In this document: positions 1 through 8,042 of the stretch, one piece after another
Layout: each line of letters begins with the position of its first letter
Numbering within the stretch: position 1 is the first letter of the stretch
NCBI RefSeq assembly: GCF_029338275.1
Contig: NZ_CP119789.1
Coordinates: forward strand, 1,364,001 to 1,428,000
DNA length: 64,000 bases
Source of the DNA: Haloarcula ordinaria
Lineage (GTDB): Archaea > Halobacteriota > Halobacteria > Halobacteriales > Haloarculaceae
Direction: 5' to 3'
Position numbers and translations under genes: made by a program
Notes under the pieces: generated by a model
What the model saw: only the letters and a program-made list of their open reading frames with translations
The model's database searches: none
Told to the model about the DNA's origin: nothing

Positions 1-72
1 CGCCAGCGCCGGCAGGGTCGTCTGTCCCCGCACTCGTCGAACGACGGGCGGTCGGCGGACGCCGGCGCTCAT
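1..72 (-). CDS. Pilus-operon protein, N-terminal fragment (cut by window edge)
   Basis: Only the first 24 codons are present. The ATG at 72-70 overlaps the TGA of the preceding gene in an ATGA junction, as elsewhere in this operon, so it is almost certainly the next gene of the locus. The visible peptide is Arg-rich and then reads RGQTTLPALA, the start of a hydrophobic stretch. That pattern resembles short pilin-like proteins that follow pilB-pilC in haloarchaea (DUF7263-like, from memory). The rest lies outside the window. Confidence 0.6.
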   Translation of the reverse strand, partial: MSAGVRRPPVVRRVRGQTTLPALA

Positions 73-512
73 CGTTCCTCCAGTTCGACGGTCAACTCAC
101 CCGGCGGCCCGGTCACCGTCACTACCGTCTCCGCCCCGCTCTCCCAGGTTCCGGTGAGTGCGTCGACTCGGTCGGGCAGCACCGGCCGGGTCCGGCCACC
201 CACGGCGGGGTCGGGATGCACCAGTACCAGCGTCCGCCCGTCCGTCCGAATCTCGTAGGCCGCCCCGCCGATGGTCGACGGCAAGTCGACTCGATACCGT
301 GCCGACCCGGCCCTGGCCTCTGGCGGGACGGCCTGTTCGACGCGCGCCGTCGCCTCGGCCAGCGTCCGTTCACCGAGCTCGGTGCCGACCGCCGCTCGGT
401 ACGCCGGGAGGGTACCCCCGTACAGCGTCGTCGTCAGGAGGCCGACGTACAGCACGATGATGCCCAGCGCGAGCAGCTTCTCGACGACCGGGCTGACCGC
501 GCGGCTATCCAT
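69..512 (-). CDS. Pilin-like one-TM protein (DUF7266-like)
   Basis: A 147-aa protein starting at the ATG at 512-510, inside the last codons of the upstream gene (8-nt overlap). It begins DSRAVSPVVEKLLALG and continues as one hydrophobic helix to about residue 30, followed by a soluble acidic domain ending in TVTGPPGELTVELEER. The Arg-Ala-Val-Ser-Pro-Val-Val motif before a hydrophobic helix is typical of archaeal type IV pilins and pseudopilins. The DUF7266 name is from memory. It is expected to be anchored in the cell membrane or built into a pilus. A longer reading frame extends upstream but runs through the neighbouring gene and is not credible. Confidence 0.75.
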   Translation of the reverse strand: MDSRAVSPVVEKLLALGIIVLYVGLLTTTLYGGTLPAYRAAVGTELGERTLAEATARVEQAVPPEARAGSARYRVDLPSTIGGAAYEIRTDGRTLVLVHPDPAVGGRTRPVLPDRVDALTGTWESGAETVVTVTGPPGELTVELEER

Positions 513-1233
513 GGGCCACCTCCAGGCGCATGTCGTGGACCACGAGGTACAGCGTCCGGTCCCCGGGGTAGGTGGCGACCACGCTCGGGACGCCGTCGCC
601 GTCGAAGTCCCGCGTGCGCGTCGTCGCGTTCTGCCCCCGGAAGTACCGGGCCAGCGGTGCCGGCGTGGCCGTCTCCAGAGCGACACCGTACTCGGCTTCG
701 CCCAGCGTCGTCCGCTCGTGACTGACGTTCGTGCGGAGTCGCACCGACGTCCCGCCGCCAGCGACGCTCTGTCCCTGCGCTCCGACTCGTGGCGCGCCGA
801 CGACAACTGCAGTCTCGTCCCGCGTGACTGTCACGGGCGGGTCGTGCTCGAGCCAGGCGTTCCCCGCCGTGCCGCGGACGACGCTTCCAGCCAGGAACGC
901 GACGCGGCCCTCGCCGGAGTCGTAGACCAGGCCGCCGACGTCGACGGTTCGAACCACCCCGGTCGGCGTCGTGATTCTGACCTCTCGCTCGACGGTCGTC
1001 AGGCGGCCCTCGCTGAACCGGACCCGCGCTTCGTTCGGGCCGGTGTGTTCCACCGGCCGGAGCTGGGTCCCGAACGCGCGCTCGACCCGCGCCTCGTCTG
1101 CCGCCGCGGTCTGTCCGTCGACGATGGTCCCGACCGTCGCCGTCAGACCGCCCAGCGCGAGCGTCGTGATGCCGAGCAGCAGGACGACGCCGACCACGTG
1201 GGACTGTCCGCGACGCCGACCAGCGCGGTTCAC
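505..1233 (-). CDS. Pilin-like protein of the pil operon (DUF7289-like)
   Basis: A 242-aa protein with a GTG start at 1233 that overlaps the stop of the platform gene (GTGA). After a basic tip (RRRGQSHVVG) comes a hydrophobic segment at about residues 13-38, then a long extracellular-type beta-rich domain with FDGDGVPS, a possible calcium-binding loop, near residue 215. This is the layout of a haloarchaeal pseudopilin: basic tip, membrane helix, exported domain. The DUF7289 name is from memory. Position directly after the ATPase and platform supports a role as pilus subunit or minor pilin. No prepilin peptidase gene is visible here. Confidence 0.75.
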   Translation of the reverse strand: MNRAGRRRGQSHVVGVVLLLGITTLALGGLTATVGTIVDGQTAAADEARVERAFGTQLRPVEHTGPNEARVRFSEGRLTTVEREVRITTPTGVVRTVDVGGLVYDSGEGRVAFLAGSVVRGTAGNAWLEHDPPVTVTRDETAVVVGAPRVGAQGQSVAGGGTSVRLRTNVSHERTTLGEAEYGVALETATPAPLARYFRGQNATTRTRDFDGDGVPSVVATYPGDRTLYLVVHDMRLEVAHG

Positions 1234-3119
1234 AACAGGCCCACCCCCGCGAAGACGACGTAGGCGATGAGTACCTGCCCGCCCGAGTGCAGCAGCGCCT
1301 CGTAGACCCCGCGACTGGCTGTCCCGGCGAACCAGCCACAGGCGAGCATGGTCGCCTGCGTGACGACGTAGAAGCGGTAGCGCGCGCGCTGCGGGTCGAC
1401 CGCGGACGGGTCGAACGCGACGCTCGACCCGTCGGCGACGGCCGACAGCTGGGCGAACTCCGCTAAGACGTAGACGTTGACCGCGACGGTGATGCCCAGC
1501 ACCAACAGCGCCGTCGTCCAGCCGACGGCGACGTACACCAGCAGGGCCGAACGCAGCGACTTGCGCTGGTGATAGAGCGTCCCGATCTCGGTCTGTAACG
1601 TCTCGAAGACGTCCTCGCTGTCGCTCCCGGCGTCGAGCGCGCCGACGACCAGCCCGATGGTCTGTTCGGCCAGCGGCGTCCCGACCCGGTCGACGAACTG
1701 TTCGAGCGCCGCCGACCGCCGGTTGGCCGTGTCGCCGCTCGGGGTGTCGCCCAGTCCCAGTGCGAAGGCGAGTGCGTCGACGTCGTCGGACAGCGCCCCG
1801 AGTTCCACCTCCGCCGCCACCCGCCGGACCGCGTCCGGGAACGGGCGGCCGAGGGCGACGTGGCCCGCGACCGCGTGGACGAAATCCTGTATCTCCCGGT
1901 CTTTCGCGTCGTCGCGGCGGGCCCGGCGGACAGCGACGGCGCCCACTGGGAGGCCGACGGCAACGTAGGACAGCAAGCCGACGTTCAGCGGCCGGTAGCC
2001 GAGCGACCAGAGGGCGACCGCGGCGACGACCCCCACCGGGGCGACGACGAGGAGCGCGCTCGCCGGGTTCGACAGCGCTGTCGCGAGCGTCGGAAGCGGA
2101 CCCTCGGGGCGGCGGTAACTTGGCGCCGCGGTGTTAGTGGGTCGCAGCGAGTGGACGAGCCAGGACGCGAGCAGCCCCGTCACGAGCACGAACCCCGCGC
2201 TCCCGTAGACGACGGCCGCCCTGACCGTCGTCTCGCCGACCGGGGTCGACACCGACGCCGACAGCCCCGGCGCGAGGACGCTCATGACGGTGACGATGAG
2301 CACGACCAGCGCCGGCACCACCAGCAGGACGACGAACAGCTCCGCGAGGAGTTCGAGGTAGCCGGTCGCCCGCTCGTGGCGCCGGCTCTGCTGGTGTGCG
2401 AGGAGTCGCCCCTCCATCTCGAGGTAGCCCGCAAGCGCCTCGCTGCTCTGGTTGGCGTGCTCCTTGAACTTCAGGAGGAACGGCGCGAGGAGGTCCCGTG
2501 ATGGCGTCTCGCTCGCCACCCGTTCGAGCCCCTCGTCCAGGCTCCCGGTCAGTGCGCCCCGGTTGAGCGCCCGTCGGAACGCGCGCGCCGTCTCGCCGTA
2601 GGCCTCCTGCTGGGCGACCGCACGGAGTATCGCCTCCCTGTCCTGTGTCCCCGAGGCGAGCACCCGGAGGTACCGGACCGCGCCGGGTAACGTCGCGGCG
2701 ATGTCGGCCCGTCGACCGGCGGCGACCCACCCCAGGTACCGGTCGCCGAGGCGGAACACCGCCGCTCGGCACCCGAGCCCGGCCACCGAGCTGCCGGTGA
2801 GCACGAGCCCGAGCCTGGGTACGGCCGGGAGCGAGACGCGGTTGAGAATCGGGAGGCTCCGACGGGCCACCGAGACGACCCCGTCGACGGCGCTCTGCGG
2901 GGCGAGCGCGACGAGCGTCGCCGTCACCGAGATGCCGGCGACCAGCGCCAGCCACGAGAGGCCGTAGAGCCGCGCGACGTAGAGCCCGAACCCGGTGTCG
3001 GGGTCGGCCGCCCGATACCGGCTCCGCGTCGCGGTGTGTCGGTCGTCGTCCGCGTGGTGGGCAAAGAGGGCGTACAGCCCCCGGTCTAAGAGGCTCAGGG
3101 TCCCGCCGTCAGTCGTCAT
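1230..3119 (-). CDS. pilC: Type IV pilus / type II secretion membrane platform (PilC/TadC family)
   Basis: A 629-aa polytopic membrane protein with two type II secretion F-type domains. The first is at about residues 145-290 (LPGAVRYLRVLASG, ending in the helix YLELLAELFVVLLVVPALVV). The second is near 430-560 (IQDFVHAVAGHVALGRPFPDAVRR), with hydrophobic helices around and after each. This duplicated layout is usual for archaeal PilC/FlaJ-like platforms that pair with a PilB-type ATPase. The ATG at 3119 overlaps the end of the ATPase gene by 11 nt. It should sit in the cytoplasmic membrane and transmit ATPase motion to pilus assembly. The reading frame is open further upstream, but that part lies inside the ATPase gene. 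Confidence 0.88.
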   Translation of the reverse strand: MTTDGGTLSLLDRGLYALFAHHADDDRHTATRSRYRAADPDTGFGLYVARLYGLSWLALVAGISVTATLVALAPQSAVDGVVSVARRSLPILNRVSLPAVPRLGLVLTGSSVAGLGCRAAVFRLGDRYLGWVAAGRRADIAATLPGAVRYLRVLASGTQDREAILRAVAQQEAYGETARAFRRALNRGALTGSLDEGLERVASETPSRDLLAPFLLKFKEHANQSSEALAGYLEMEGRLLAHQQSRRHERATGYLELLAELFVVLLVVPALVVLIVTVMSVLAPGLSASVSTPVGETTVRAAVVYGSAGFVLVTGLLASWLVHSLRPTNTAAPSYRRPEGPLPTLATALSNPASALLVVAPVGVVAAVALWSLGYRPLNVGLLSYVAVGLPVGAVAVRRARRDDAKDREIQDFVHAVAGHVALGRPFPDAVRRVAAEVELGALSDDVDALAFALGLGDTPSGDTANRRSAALEQFVDRVGTPLAEQTIGLVVGALDAGSDSEDVFETLQTEIGTLYHQRKSLRSALLVYVAVGWTTALLVLGITVAVNVYVLAEFAQLSAVADGSSVAFDPSAVDPQRARYRFYVVTQATMLACGWFAGTASRGVYEALLHSGGQVLIAYVVFAGVGLL

Positions 3120-5337
3120 CGCTCCGGACCTCCAGGTGGTCGGGGCCCGACTCGCCGGCCCGTCGCCGAAGCCGCTCGACTGTCGCGGCCTCGTTGGTCT
3201 CCAGGTCCGCGAGCACCTCGAACAGCGACTCGAAGTCCGTGATGCCTTCGCGAACCAGGTACTGGACGTACCGGTGGCGGCGGTGGAGCGCCGCCTCGAC
3301 GTCCTCGACGGGTTCGTCGCGGAGCGTCGCGAGCCGGTCGAGGATACCCGTTTCGACGCTCCTCTCGTCGTCACCGAGCTGCGGGTGCTCGTAGGCGAAG
3401 TCGTACCGCCCGTCCGGTCGCCGCCGGCAGACGCTGTTCCAGTGGACGGTCGTCCCGCCCTTCTCGACGGTCCCCGAGCGGTCGCCCCGGTGGCGCGGTT
3501 CGTCGACGAACTCCACGACCTCGCCGACGTACCGCTCGCCGTCGACGTGGCGCGGGAAGACGACGAGGTCGATCTCCGCGAGCAGGTAGGTCGGGACGCC
3601 CTTCTCGATGATGCGGTTGACCAGCGTCTCGATGTCGTCGGCGTGGGTGGTCCCGATGACGCCATGGCCCGTGTTCAGGACTTCCGCGAACGTCTCGAAC
3701 GATTCGGGCGTGTTTATCTCGGCGATTACCTCCACGTCGGGATTCAGGTAGTTACACTGGGTCATCAGGTCGGCCATCGTCACGCGCCGGTGGTCGCGCT
3801 CGTGTTCGCGGGTGGTCAGCGACACCCCCGTCTCGTGTGGGATGCGCACCTCGCGTGACCCCTCGTCCATGCTGATGGGGCGGTCGCGGTAGGGGACGAA
3901 CGGCATGTGGGCGTTCATCAGCGTCGTCTTCCCCGCGCCGGTCGGCCCCGAGAACAGCACGACGCCGTGTGACTCGTAGCACAGCCACAGCAGCGCGACC
4001 AGTTCCGTCGGCAGCGAGTCCCGCTCGACGAGGTCTATCGGCGTCATCGCGTCGGTCGACTGCTTGCGGATGGAGATGTGCGGGCCGTCCTCGCTGATGG
4101 TCGGCAGCGCCACCGCACACCGGATGGTCTCGTCGGCGTCGTGGGCGTCGTCGCCATCGGGGTCGATGTTGACCTTCGCGCTCGGGTTCGAGGCGTTGAG
4201 CTCGGTGCCGTCGTCGGCCGCCAGCTGCATCACCACGTTGACGAAGGCGCTCTCGGACTCGAAGGCGAGGTTCGTCGGGACCCGCCCGTCGTGGCCGAGG
4301 TCGGCCCGCGGGAGGACCTTCACCCGTTCGCCCACCCGGTTGGCCTCGATGTCCTCCAGCGTGTGGTCGCGAATCGGGACCGTGAGCTTGCCGTAGCCGA
4401 CCAGGTCGCGCATCACGTAGTACAGCAGGTCCGCCAGTCGGTCGTCGGCAAAGCGGTGGTCCACCGGTGGCACCGCCAGGTCGAGTTCGGCTAGCGCCGA
4501 GCGAACGCGGTAGCGCACGGCGTCGAGCCACTCGGTGGTGTTGCGGACGGTGAGCTGCCGGGCGAGATGGGCCCGCGCCCGCTCGCGGACGAACGCGGTG
4601 CGGTCCTCGACGAGGCCGTCGACGCTCGTCTCCCAGATCCGCTCCTTGCAGGCCTCGATGAGTCGCTCGTCGCCGGGCAACAGGTCGGGTTCCTGGACGG
4701 CGTACTTGGTGGTGAAGGGGTCCGACCCGAGCAGATGCTCGCGGTAGATTACGACCGGCACCTCGAACCCCTCGAAGGAGACCGTGTGGCGCTCGACGCG
4801 TTCGCTGGCGAACCGGTCGATGTACGCCGGGTCCGTTTCGAGGGCCGTCTCGGCCGGGGCGTAGTCCTCGGTGTGGACGACGACGCCGTCGTCGGTGACG
4901 TCCGCGACGTCGATGCGGTGGTCGAGCGCGTACGGCGTCAGGTCGCCCAGACAGGAGAGGGAGCACAGCGCGTGGTACTCCACGCGTCGTCGCACGGCCG
5001 GCGAGCAGTCGACGAGCCGGTCGATGACCCGGCGGTGTTTCGGGTCGAAGCCACCGGTCATGCGCTCTACTGCGCCCTCGCGCGTGCGCGGGCGCTGGAT
5101 GTTCGCCCCCTCGAAGTGCGATTCGACGGTCGCGAGTGCTGCCGACCCCGGCGCCGAGAGTCGCGGCTCGCGGACCTCGTACCTGAACTCGGTTCCCGTC
5201 CGACGGACGGTGACGACGACGCCGGGGTACACTTCGTCCTGTTCCCGGACGTCCGGGCTGTACCATGCTGTGGGGTCGTCCGGCGGTACCGGTGTCGGAA
5301 CCACTGGCCGCTGGGTCGTGTCCGCTCGACGGCTCAT
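3109..5337 (-). CDS. pilB: Type II/IV secretion ATPase (PilB family)
   Basis: A 742-aa ATPase. Residues 1-260 are a family-specific N-terminal domain. The motor domain carries Walker A GPTGAGKTT near residue 465, an Asp box (ISMDEGSREVRIPHE) near 490, Walker B (VEVIAEINTPE) near 535 and a His box (GTTHADDIETLVNRII) near 560. All key residues are present, so the enzyme looks active. It should power assembly of the pilin-like proteins encoded downstream through the platform protein. It is the first gene of the operon, with an AT-rich promoter region just upstream. Haloarchaea usually carry several paralogues; a second, diverged one is at 38043-39902. Confidence 0.92.
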   Translation of the reverse strand: MSRRADTTQRPVVPTPVPPDDPTAWYSPDVREQDEVYPGVVVTVRRTGTEFRYEVREPRLSAPGSAALATVESHFEGANIQRPRTREGAVERMTGGFDPKHRRVIDRLVDCSPAVRRRVEYHALCSLSCLGDLTPYALDHRIDVADVTDDGVVVHTEDYAPAETALETDPAYIDRFASERVERHTVSFEGFEVPVVIYREHLLGSDPFTTKYAVQEPDLLPGDERLIEACKERIWETSVDGLVEDRTAFVRERARAHLARQLTVRNTTEWLDAVRYRVRSALAELDLAVPPVDHRFADDRLADLLYYVMRDLVGYGKLTVPIRDHTLEDIEANRVGERVKVLPRADLGHDGRVPTNLAFESESAFVNVVMQLAADDGTELNASNPSAKVNIDPDGDDAHDADETIRCAVALPTISEDGPHISIRKQSTDAMTPIDLVERDSLPTELVALLWLCYESHGVVLFSGPTGAGKTTLMNAHMPFVPYRDRPISMDEGSREVRIPHETGVSLTTREHERDHRRVTMADLMTQCNYLNPDVEVIAEINTPESFETFAEVLNTGHGVIGTTHADDIETLVNRIIEKGVPTYLLAEIDLVVFPRHVDGERYVGEVVEFVDEPRHRGDRSGTVEKGGTTVHWNSVCRRRPDGRYDFAYEHPQLGDDERSVETGILDRLATLRDEPVEDVEAALHRRHRYVQYLVREGITDFESLFEVLADLETNEAATVERLRRRAGESGPDHLEVRSDDD

Positions 5338-5429
5338 GTCGGGCAGTTGGTCGCCCGACCGGACTTAAATTTTAGTATCTATTTAGACTGATTTAATCGC
5401 AATATTGTGGGCATATTTCAGCCCCAGTC
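5338..5429. promoter_or_regulatory. AT-rich promoter region of the pil operon
   Basis: A 92-nt gap between the kinase gene and pilB, both on the minus strand. Positions 5363-5405 are very AT-rich for this genome. Read on the minus strand it holds TACTAAAATTTAAGTCC; the TTTAAG core lies about 30 nt before the pilB ATG, suiting a TATA box with a nearly leaderless start. A second AT block (GATTAAATC) lies further upstream. Confidence 0.55.
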
Positions 5430-7268
5430 TCAGTCGCCGGTCTCGGCCCCGGAGAACTCGAACCGCACACCGTCGTCCGCGGTGTCGGTCACCTCGACCT
5501 CCCAGCCGTGCGCGTCGGCGACCTGCTGGATTATCACCAGTCCGAACCCCGTCCCACCCTCGGTCGTCGAGTACCCCTTCTCGAACACCTGCTCGCGTTC
5601 GTCGGGTGGAATCCCCACCCCGTCGTCCTCGACGTAGAATCCGTCGGGCGTGTCGCCGATAGTCACGGTCACGTCGTCGCCACCGTGTTCTACCGCGTTG
5701 CGGATGAGGTTCTCCAGGGCGTGTTTGAGCTGGCTCTCGTCGGCCCGGATCCGCTCCGTCGTCTCGACCTCCACCGTCGCACCGTCCGTCGCGACGGTCT
5801 CCCAGCAGGCTCGGCTCATCTCGGCGAGCGAGACGGGTTCCGGGTCGAGCGTCTGTTCGTTGTTGCGAGCGAGCGTCAGCAGGTCGTCGACGAGCTGGTC
5901 CATCCGTTCGTGGGATCGAACGACGATGTCGAGAGCACTACTGTCGATGGCCTGGCCGTCGTCGAGTCGCTGTCGGACCATCTCGAGGCCCGACTGGGCC
6001 ACCATCAGCGGGTTCCGGAGGTCGTGGCTCACGACGCCGGCGAACATCTCTAAGCGTTCGTTTTGCTGCTCGAGCCGCCGCTCGTAGGTCTTCAGCTCGC
6101 TGATGTCGATGTAGATGCCGAAGTACTCGTCGCGCTCCTCGAACCCCTCGACCGGGACCGACCGGAAGAGGAAGTCCCCCAGCCCGTCCGCGGTCTGGCG
6201 CTGCACTTCCTTCCGTATCCGCTGGTCTTTCGTCACCTGGTCGTCGATGTGCTCGGCGGCGCTCCGTCGGTCGGGCGGGACGATGAGGTCGTTTATCGAC
6301 TCGCCGGCGGCCTCGTCGACCGAGTGTCCGAAGGTCTCCTCGAACGCCTGGTTACCGTCTTCCAACACCGGGTGCCCGTCTTCGAGCCTGATCCGGACGA
6401 TCGGTTCGGGCACCATCTCGAAGAGCGTCTGCAGCCGGTGGCGTTCGAGTCCGAGCGCCTCCGTGCGCTCGATGCGCTCCAGCGCCGCCGTCGCCGTGGC
6501 GGTGAGCGTCTTCGCCAGCGAGACGTCCGACTCGTCGAACGCCGCGGCCGCCGTTGACCCGGCGAGCAAGACGCCGTGCTCTCTGAGCGGGAGTATTATC
6601 TCGCTCTGGACGTTCGTCTCGGGGTTGTACCGGTCCTCGATGGTCGAGACGTCGTCGAACGTCTCGATGGTCCCCGATTCGTAGACCCGCCAGGCCAGTC
6701 CGCGTCCGGGTTCGAACGACGGGAGCGGGCCGACGAGCTCCCTGGCTTCGTCGGTCCATGCGACCGGTTCGAGACGGTCGGCCGACGACGTCCGGAGGTG
6801 GACTGAGTTGACCGGGATGTCGAGGATGTCGCGGACGGCCTCTACGACGATAGTCGCGACATCCTCGGGCGTCTCGGCCCTCATCAGCGAGCGCGCCGTC
6901 TCGTGGAGCTGTTCGACCGCCTCCTCCCGACGGACCCGGTCAGTGATGTCCTGAAACAGGGAGAACAGCGCGACGACCGATCCCGAGTCGTCGGTGACGA
7001 CCCGGTTGTGCCACTCGCAGGTGATCCGCTCGCCGTCGGCGCGGACGTTCTCGTTGACGTTGTAGCGGCTGGTCGCGTCCGCGAGGGTCGCCGAGATCGT
7101 CTCGCCGACATGCTCCCTGTCGGACGCCGGGACGATGGTCGTCCACGGCTCGCCGCGCAACTCGGCCTCGCTGTACCCCAGAATCTCCTCGGCGGCGTCG
7201 TTCAGCTGGACCGCCCGCATGTCCTCGTTCCACTCGACGATTCCCAGGGGGGACTCGTCGATGAGCAT
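5430..7268 (-). CDS. PAS-GAF-PAS sensor histidine kinase (C-terminal part of a broken REC-HK gene)
   Basis: 612 aa from the ATG at 7268. Domains in order: PAS (about 1-120, ILGYSEAELRGEPW), GAF (about 135-290), PAS (about 300-410), then HisKA with the H box VVSHDLRNP (His near 416) and HATPase with N box (LENLIRNAVEHGG, near 522), G1 (VEDDGVGIP) and G2 (GGTGFGLVII). All catalytic boxes are intact, so the kinase part looks functional. It lies in the same frame as the response-regulator ORF upstream; only a TAA at 7313-7311 and 14 codons separate them. Related haloarchaeal kinases are often one REC-PAS-GAF-PAS-HK chain, so this ATG may be internal rather than the native start. No transmembrane segment is visible, so it should sense a cytoplasmic cue. 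Confidence 0.85.
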   Translation of the reverse strand: MLIDESPLGIVEWNEDMRAVQLNDAAEEILGYSEAELRGEPWTTIVPASDREHVGETISATLADATSRYNVNENVRADGERITCEWHNRVVTDDSGSVVALFSLFQDITDRVRREEAVEQLHETARSLMRAETPEDVATIVVEAVRDILDIPVNSVHLRTSSADRLEPVAWTDEARELVGPLPSFEPGRGLAWRVYESGTIETFDDVSTIEDRYNPETNVQSEIILPLREHGVLLAGSTAAAAFDESDVSLAKTLTATATAALERIERTEALGLERHRLQTLFEMVPEPIVRIRLEDGHPVLEDGNQAFEETFGHSVDEAAGESINDLIVPPDRRSAAEHIDDQVTKDQRIRKEVQRQTADGLGDFLFRSVPVEGFEERDEYFGIYIDISELKTYERRLEQQNERLEMFAGVVSHDLRNPLMVAQSGLEMVRQRLDDGQAIDSSALDIVVRSHERMDQLVDDLLTLARNNEQTLDPEPVSLAEMSRACWETVATDGATVEVETTERIRADESQLKHALENLIRNAVEHGGDDVTVTIGDTPDGFYVEDDGVGIPPDEREQVFEKGYSTTEGGTGFGLVIIQQVADAHGWEVEVTDTADDGVRFEFSGAETGD

Positions 7269-7310
7269 GGACAGTCGCTCCCTGCTCGACTCGAGTTCGT
7301 TCTGCGACCG

Positions 7311-7313
7311 TTA
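7311..7313 (-). other. In-frame TAA separating REC and PAS-kinase
   Basis: On the minus strand the codons read GAA CAG TAA CGG TCG CAG AAC, i.e. EQ-stop-RSQN, continuing in frame as ELESSRERLSMLIDESP. Both sides look like one continuous linker helix of a REC-PAS-kinase. A single base change at 7311 (TAA to TAC or TAT, Tyr) would join 131 aa of REC to the kinase in one chain of about 757 aa. The stop is seen directly; the ancestral joined state is an inference from family architecture. Confidence 0.8.
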
Positions 7314-7706
7314 CTGTTCGACCGCGTTCCCGATTCTGTTCGCGAGAACGGCGTACTGGCTCGTCCCGCTTTCCTTCTGCAGGTAGTCGGTCACGCCGGC
7401 AGAGATAGCTTCGCTCGCCACCTCTTCGCTTCCCTTCCCGGTGAACAGGATGAACGGTAAATCGGCGTCCAGCTCCCTGACCGCATCGAGGAAGTCGATA
7501 CCGTTGCGACCGGGCATGTCGTAGTCGCTGACGACACAGTCGACCGGGTGCTGTTCGAGGTGTTCGAGCCCCTCGCTGGCGGACCCGGCGGTATCGACCC
7601 GGAACTGGTCGTCCTCCCGCTCGAGCAACGTACCGGCCAGGTCCGCGAGCTCGGGGTCGTCGTCTACGTGGAGTATTCGGATGGGGCGGCCGACCGCAGC
7701 AGACAT
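7311..7706 (-). CDS. Response regulator receiver (REC), N-terminal part of a broken REC-HK gene
   Basis: 131 aa covering a complete CheY-like receiver: acidic pocket HVDDDPE (residues 14-20), phospho-acceptor Asp61 in VVSDYDMPG, Thr89 in LFTGKGS and Lys111 in DYLQKES. The last residues RIGNAVEQ are the usual exit helix into a PAS linker, then TAA. No output domain is present in this ORF. If the stop is real it would be a stand-alone receiver next to its kinase; otherwise it is the N-terminal domain of the protein at 5430-7268. The ATG at 7706 is the natural start. Confidence 0.85.
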   Translation of the reverse strand: MSAAVGRPIRILHVDDDPELADLAGTLLEREDDQFRVDTAGSASEGLEHLEQHPVDCVVSDYDMPGRNGIDFLDAVRELDADLPFILFTGKGSEEVASEAISAGVTDYLQKESGTSQYAVLANRIGNAVEQ

Positions 7707-8042
7707 GACCCAAACTCAACACTGAGGTGCACATAATCGTTCGGGGCGGGTTACCAGCGATGATAGTACGGGTGGCAGCTGGCGGCCTGCGCCACAACGA
7801 CGCCCCACTTGAGTGATGTCACCACGACGGGTGTGTCTCGAGTGACGCGACTCGGTGCGCCGGTCCGATGACCCGGGGCGACCTGCCATATCAGGATGCA
7901 CGTGTTGAACGATTGTTAGCTATAAATGGTTGGACGGTAGACGGTTCGACTATGTCCTCACTGGTGGTAACACAGCTCAATGTGCACAGCTCGCGACCTC
8001 ACAGACCGGTGAGCCGCGCGCTCGCCGGGGAGGTTTGCTGAG
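7707..8042. promoter_or_regulatory. Divergent intergenic region: REC gene (minus) and lctP (plus)
   Basis: A 336-nt gap. On the plus side, TATAAAT at 7921-7927 is a clear haloarchaeal TATA box; 27 nt on lies about 7950, just before the ATG of a 29-codon ORF (7952-8041). A Shine-Dalgarno-like GGGGAGGT at 8027-8034 serves lctP. No convincing gene is seen between 7707 and 7920. Confidence 0.65.
7952..8041 (+). CDS. Putative leaderless 29-aa leader ORF before lctP
   Basis: Runs from ATG 7952 to TGA 8039-8041 and encodes 29 aa, beginning MSSLVVTQLNV and ending LAGEVC. The TATA box at 7921-7927 predicts transcription starting at about 7950, so this would be a leaderless start. Its stop is one base before the lctP ATG, and the lctP ribosome site GGAGG (8029-8033) lies inside it. 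That arrangement suits translational coupling or a leader-peptide control of lactate uptake. I do not recognise the peptide. It may be chance, since short ORFs are easily found at this GC content. Confidence 0.4.
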   Translation: MSSLVVTQLNVHSSRPHRPVSRALAGEVC

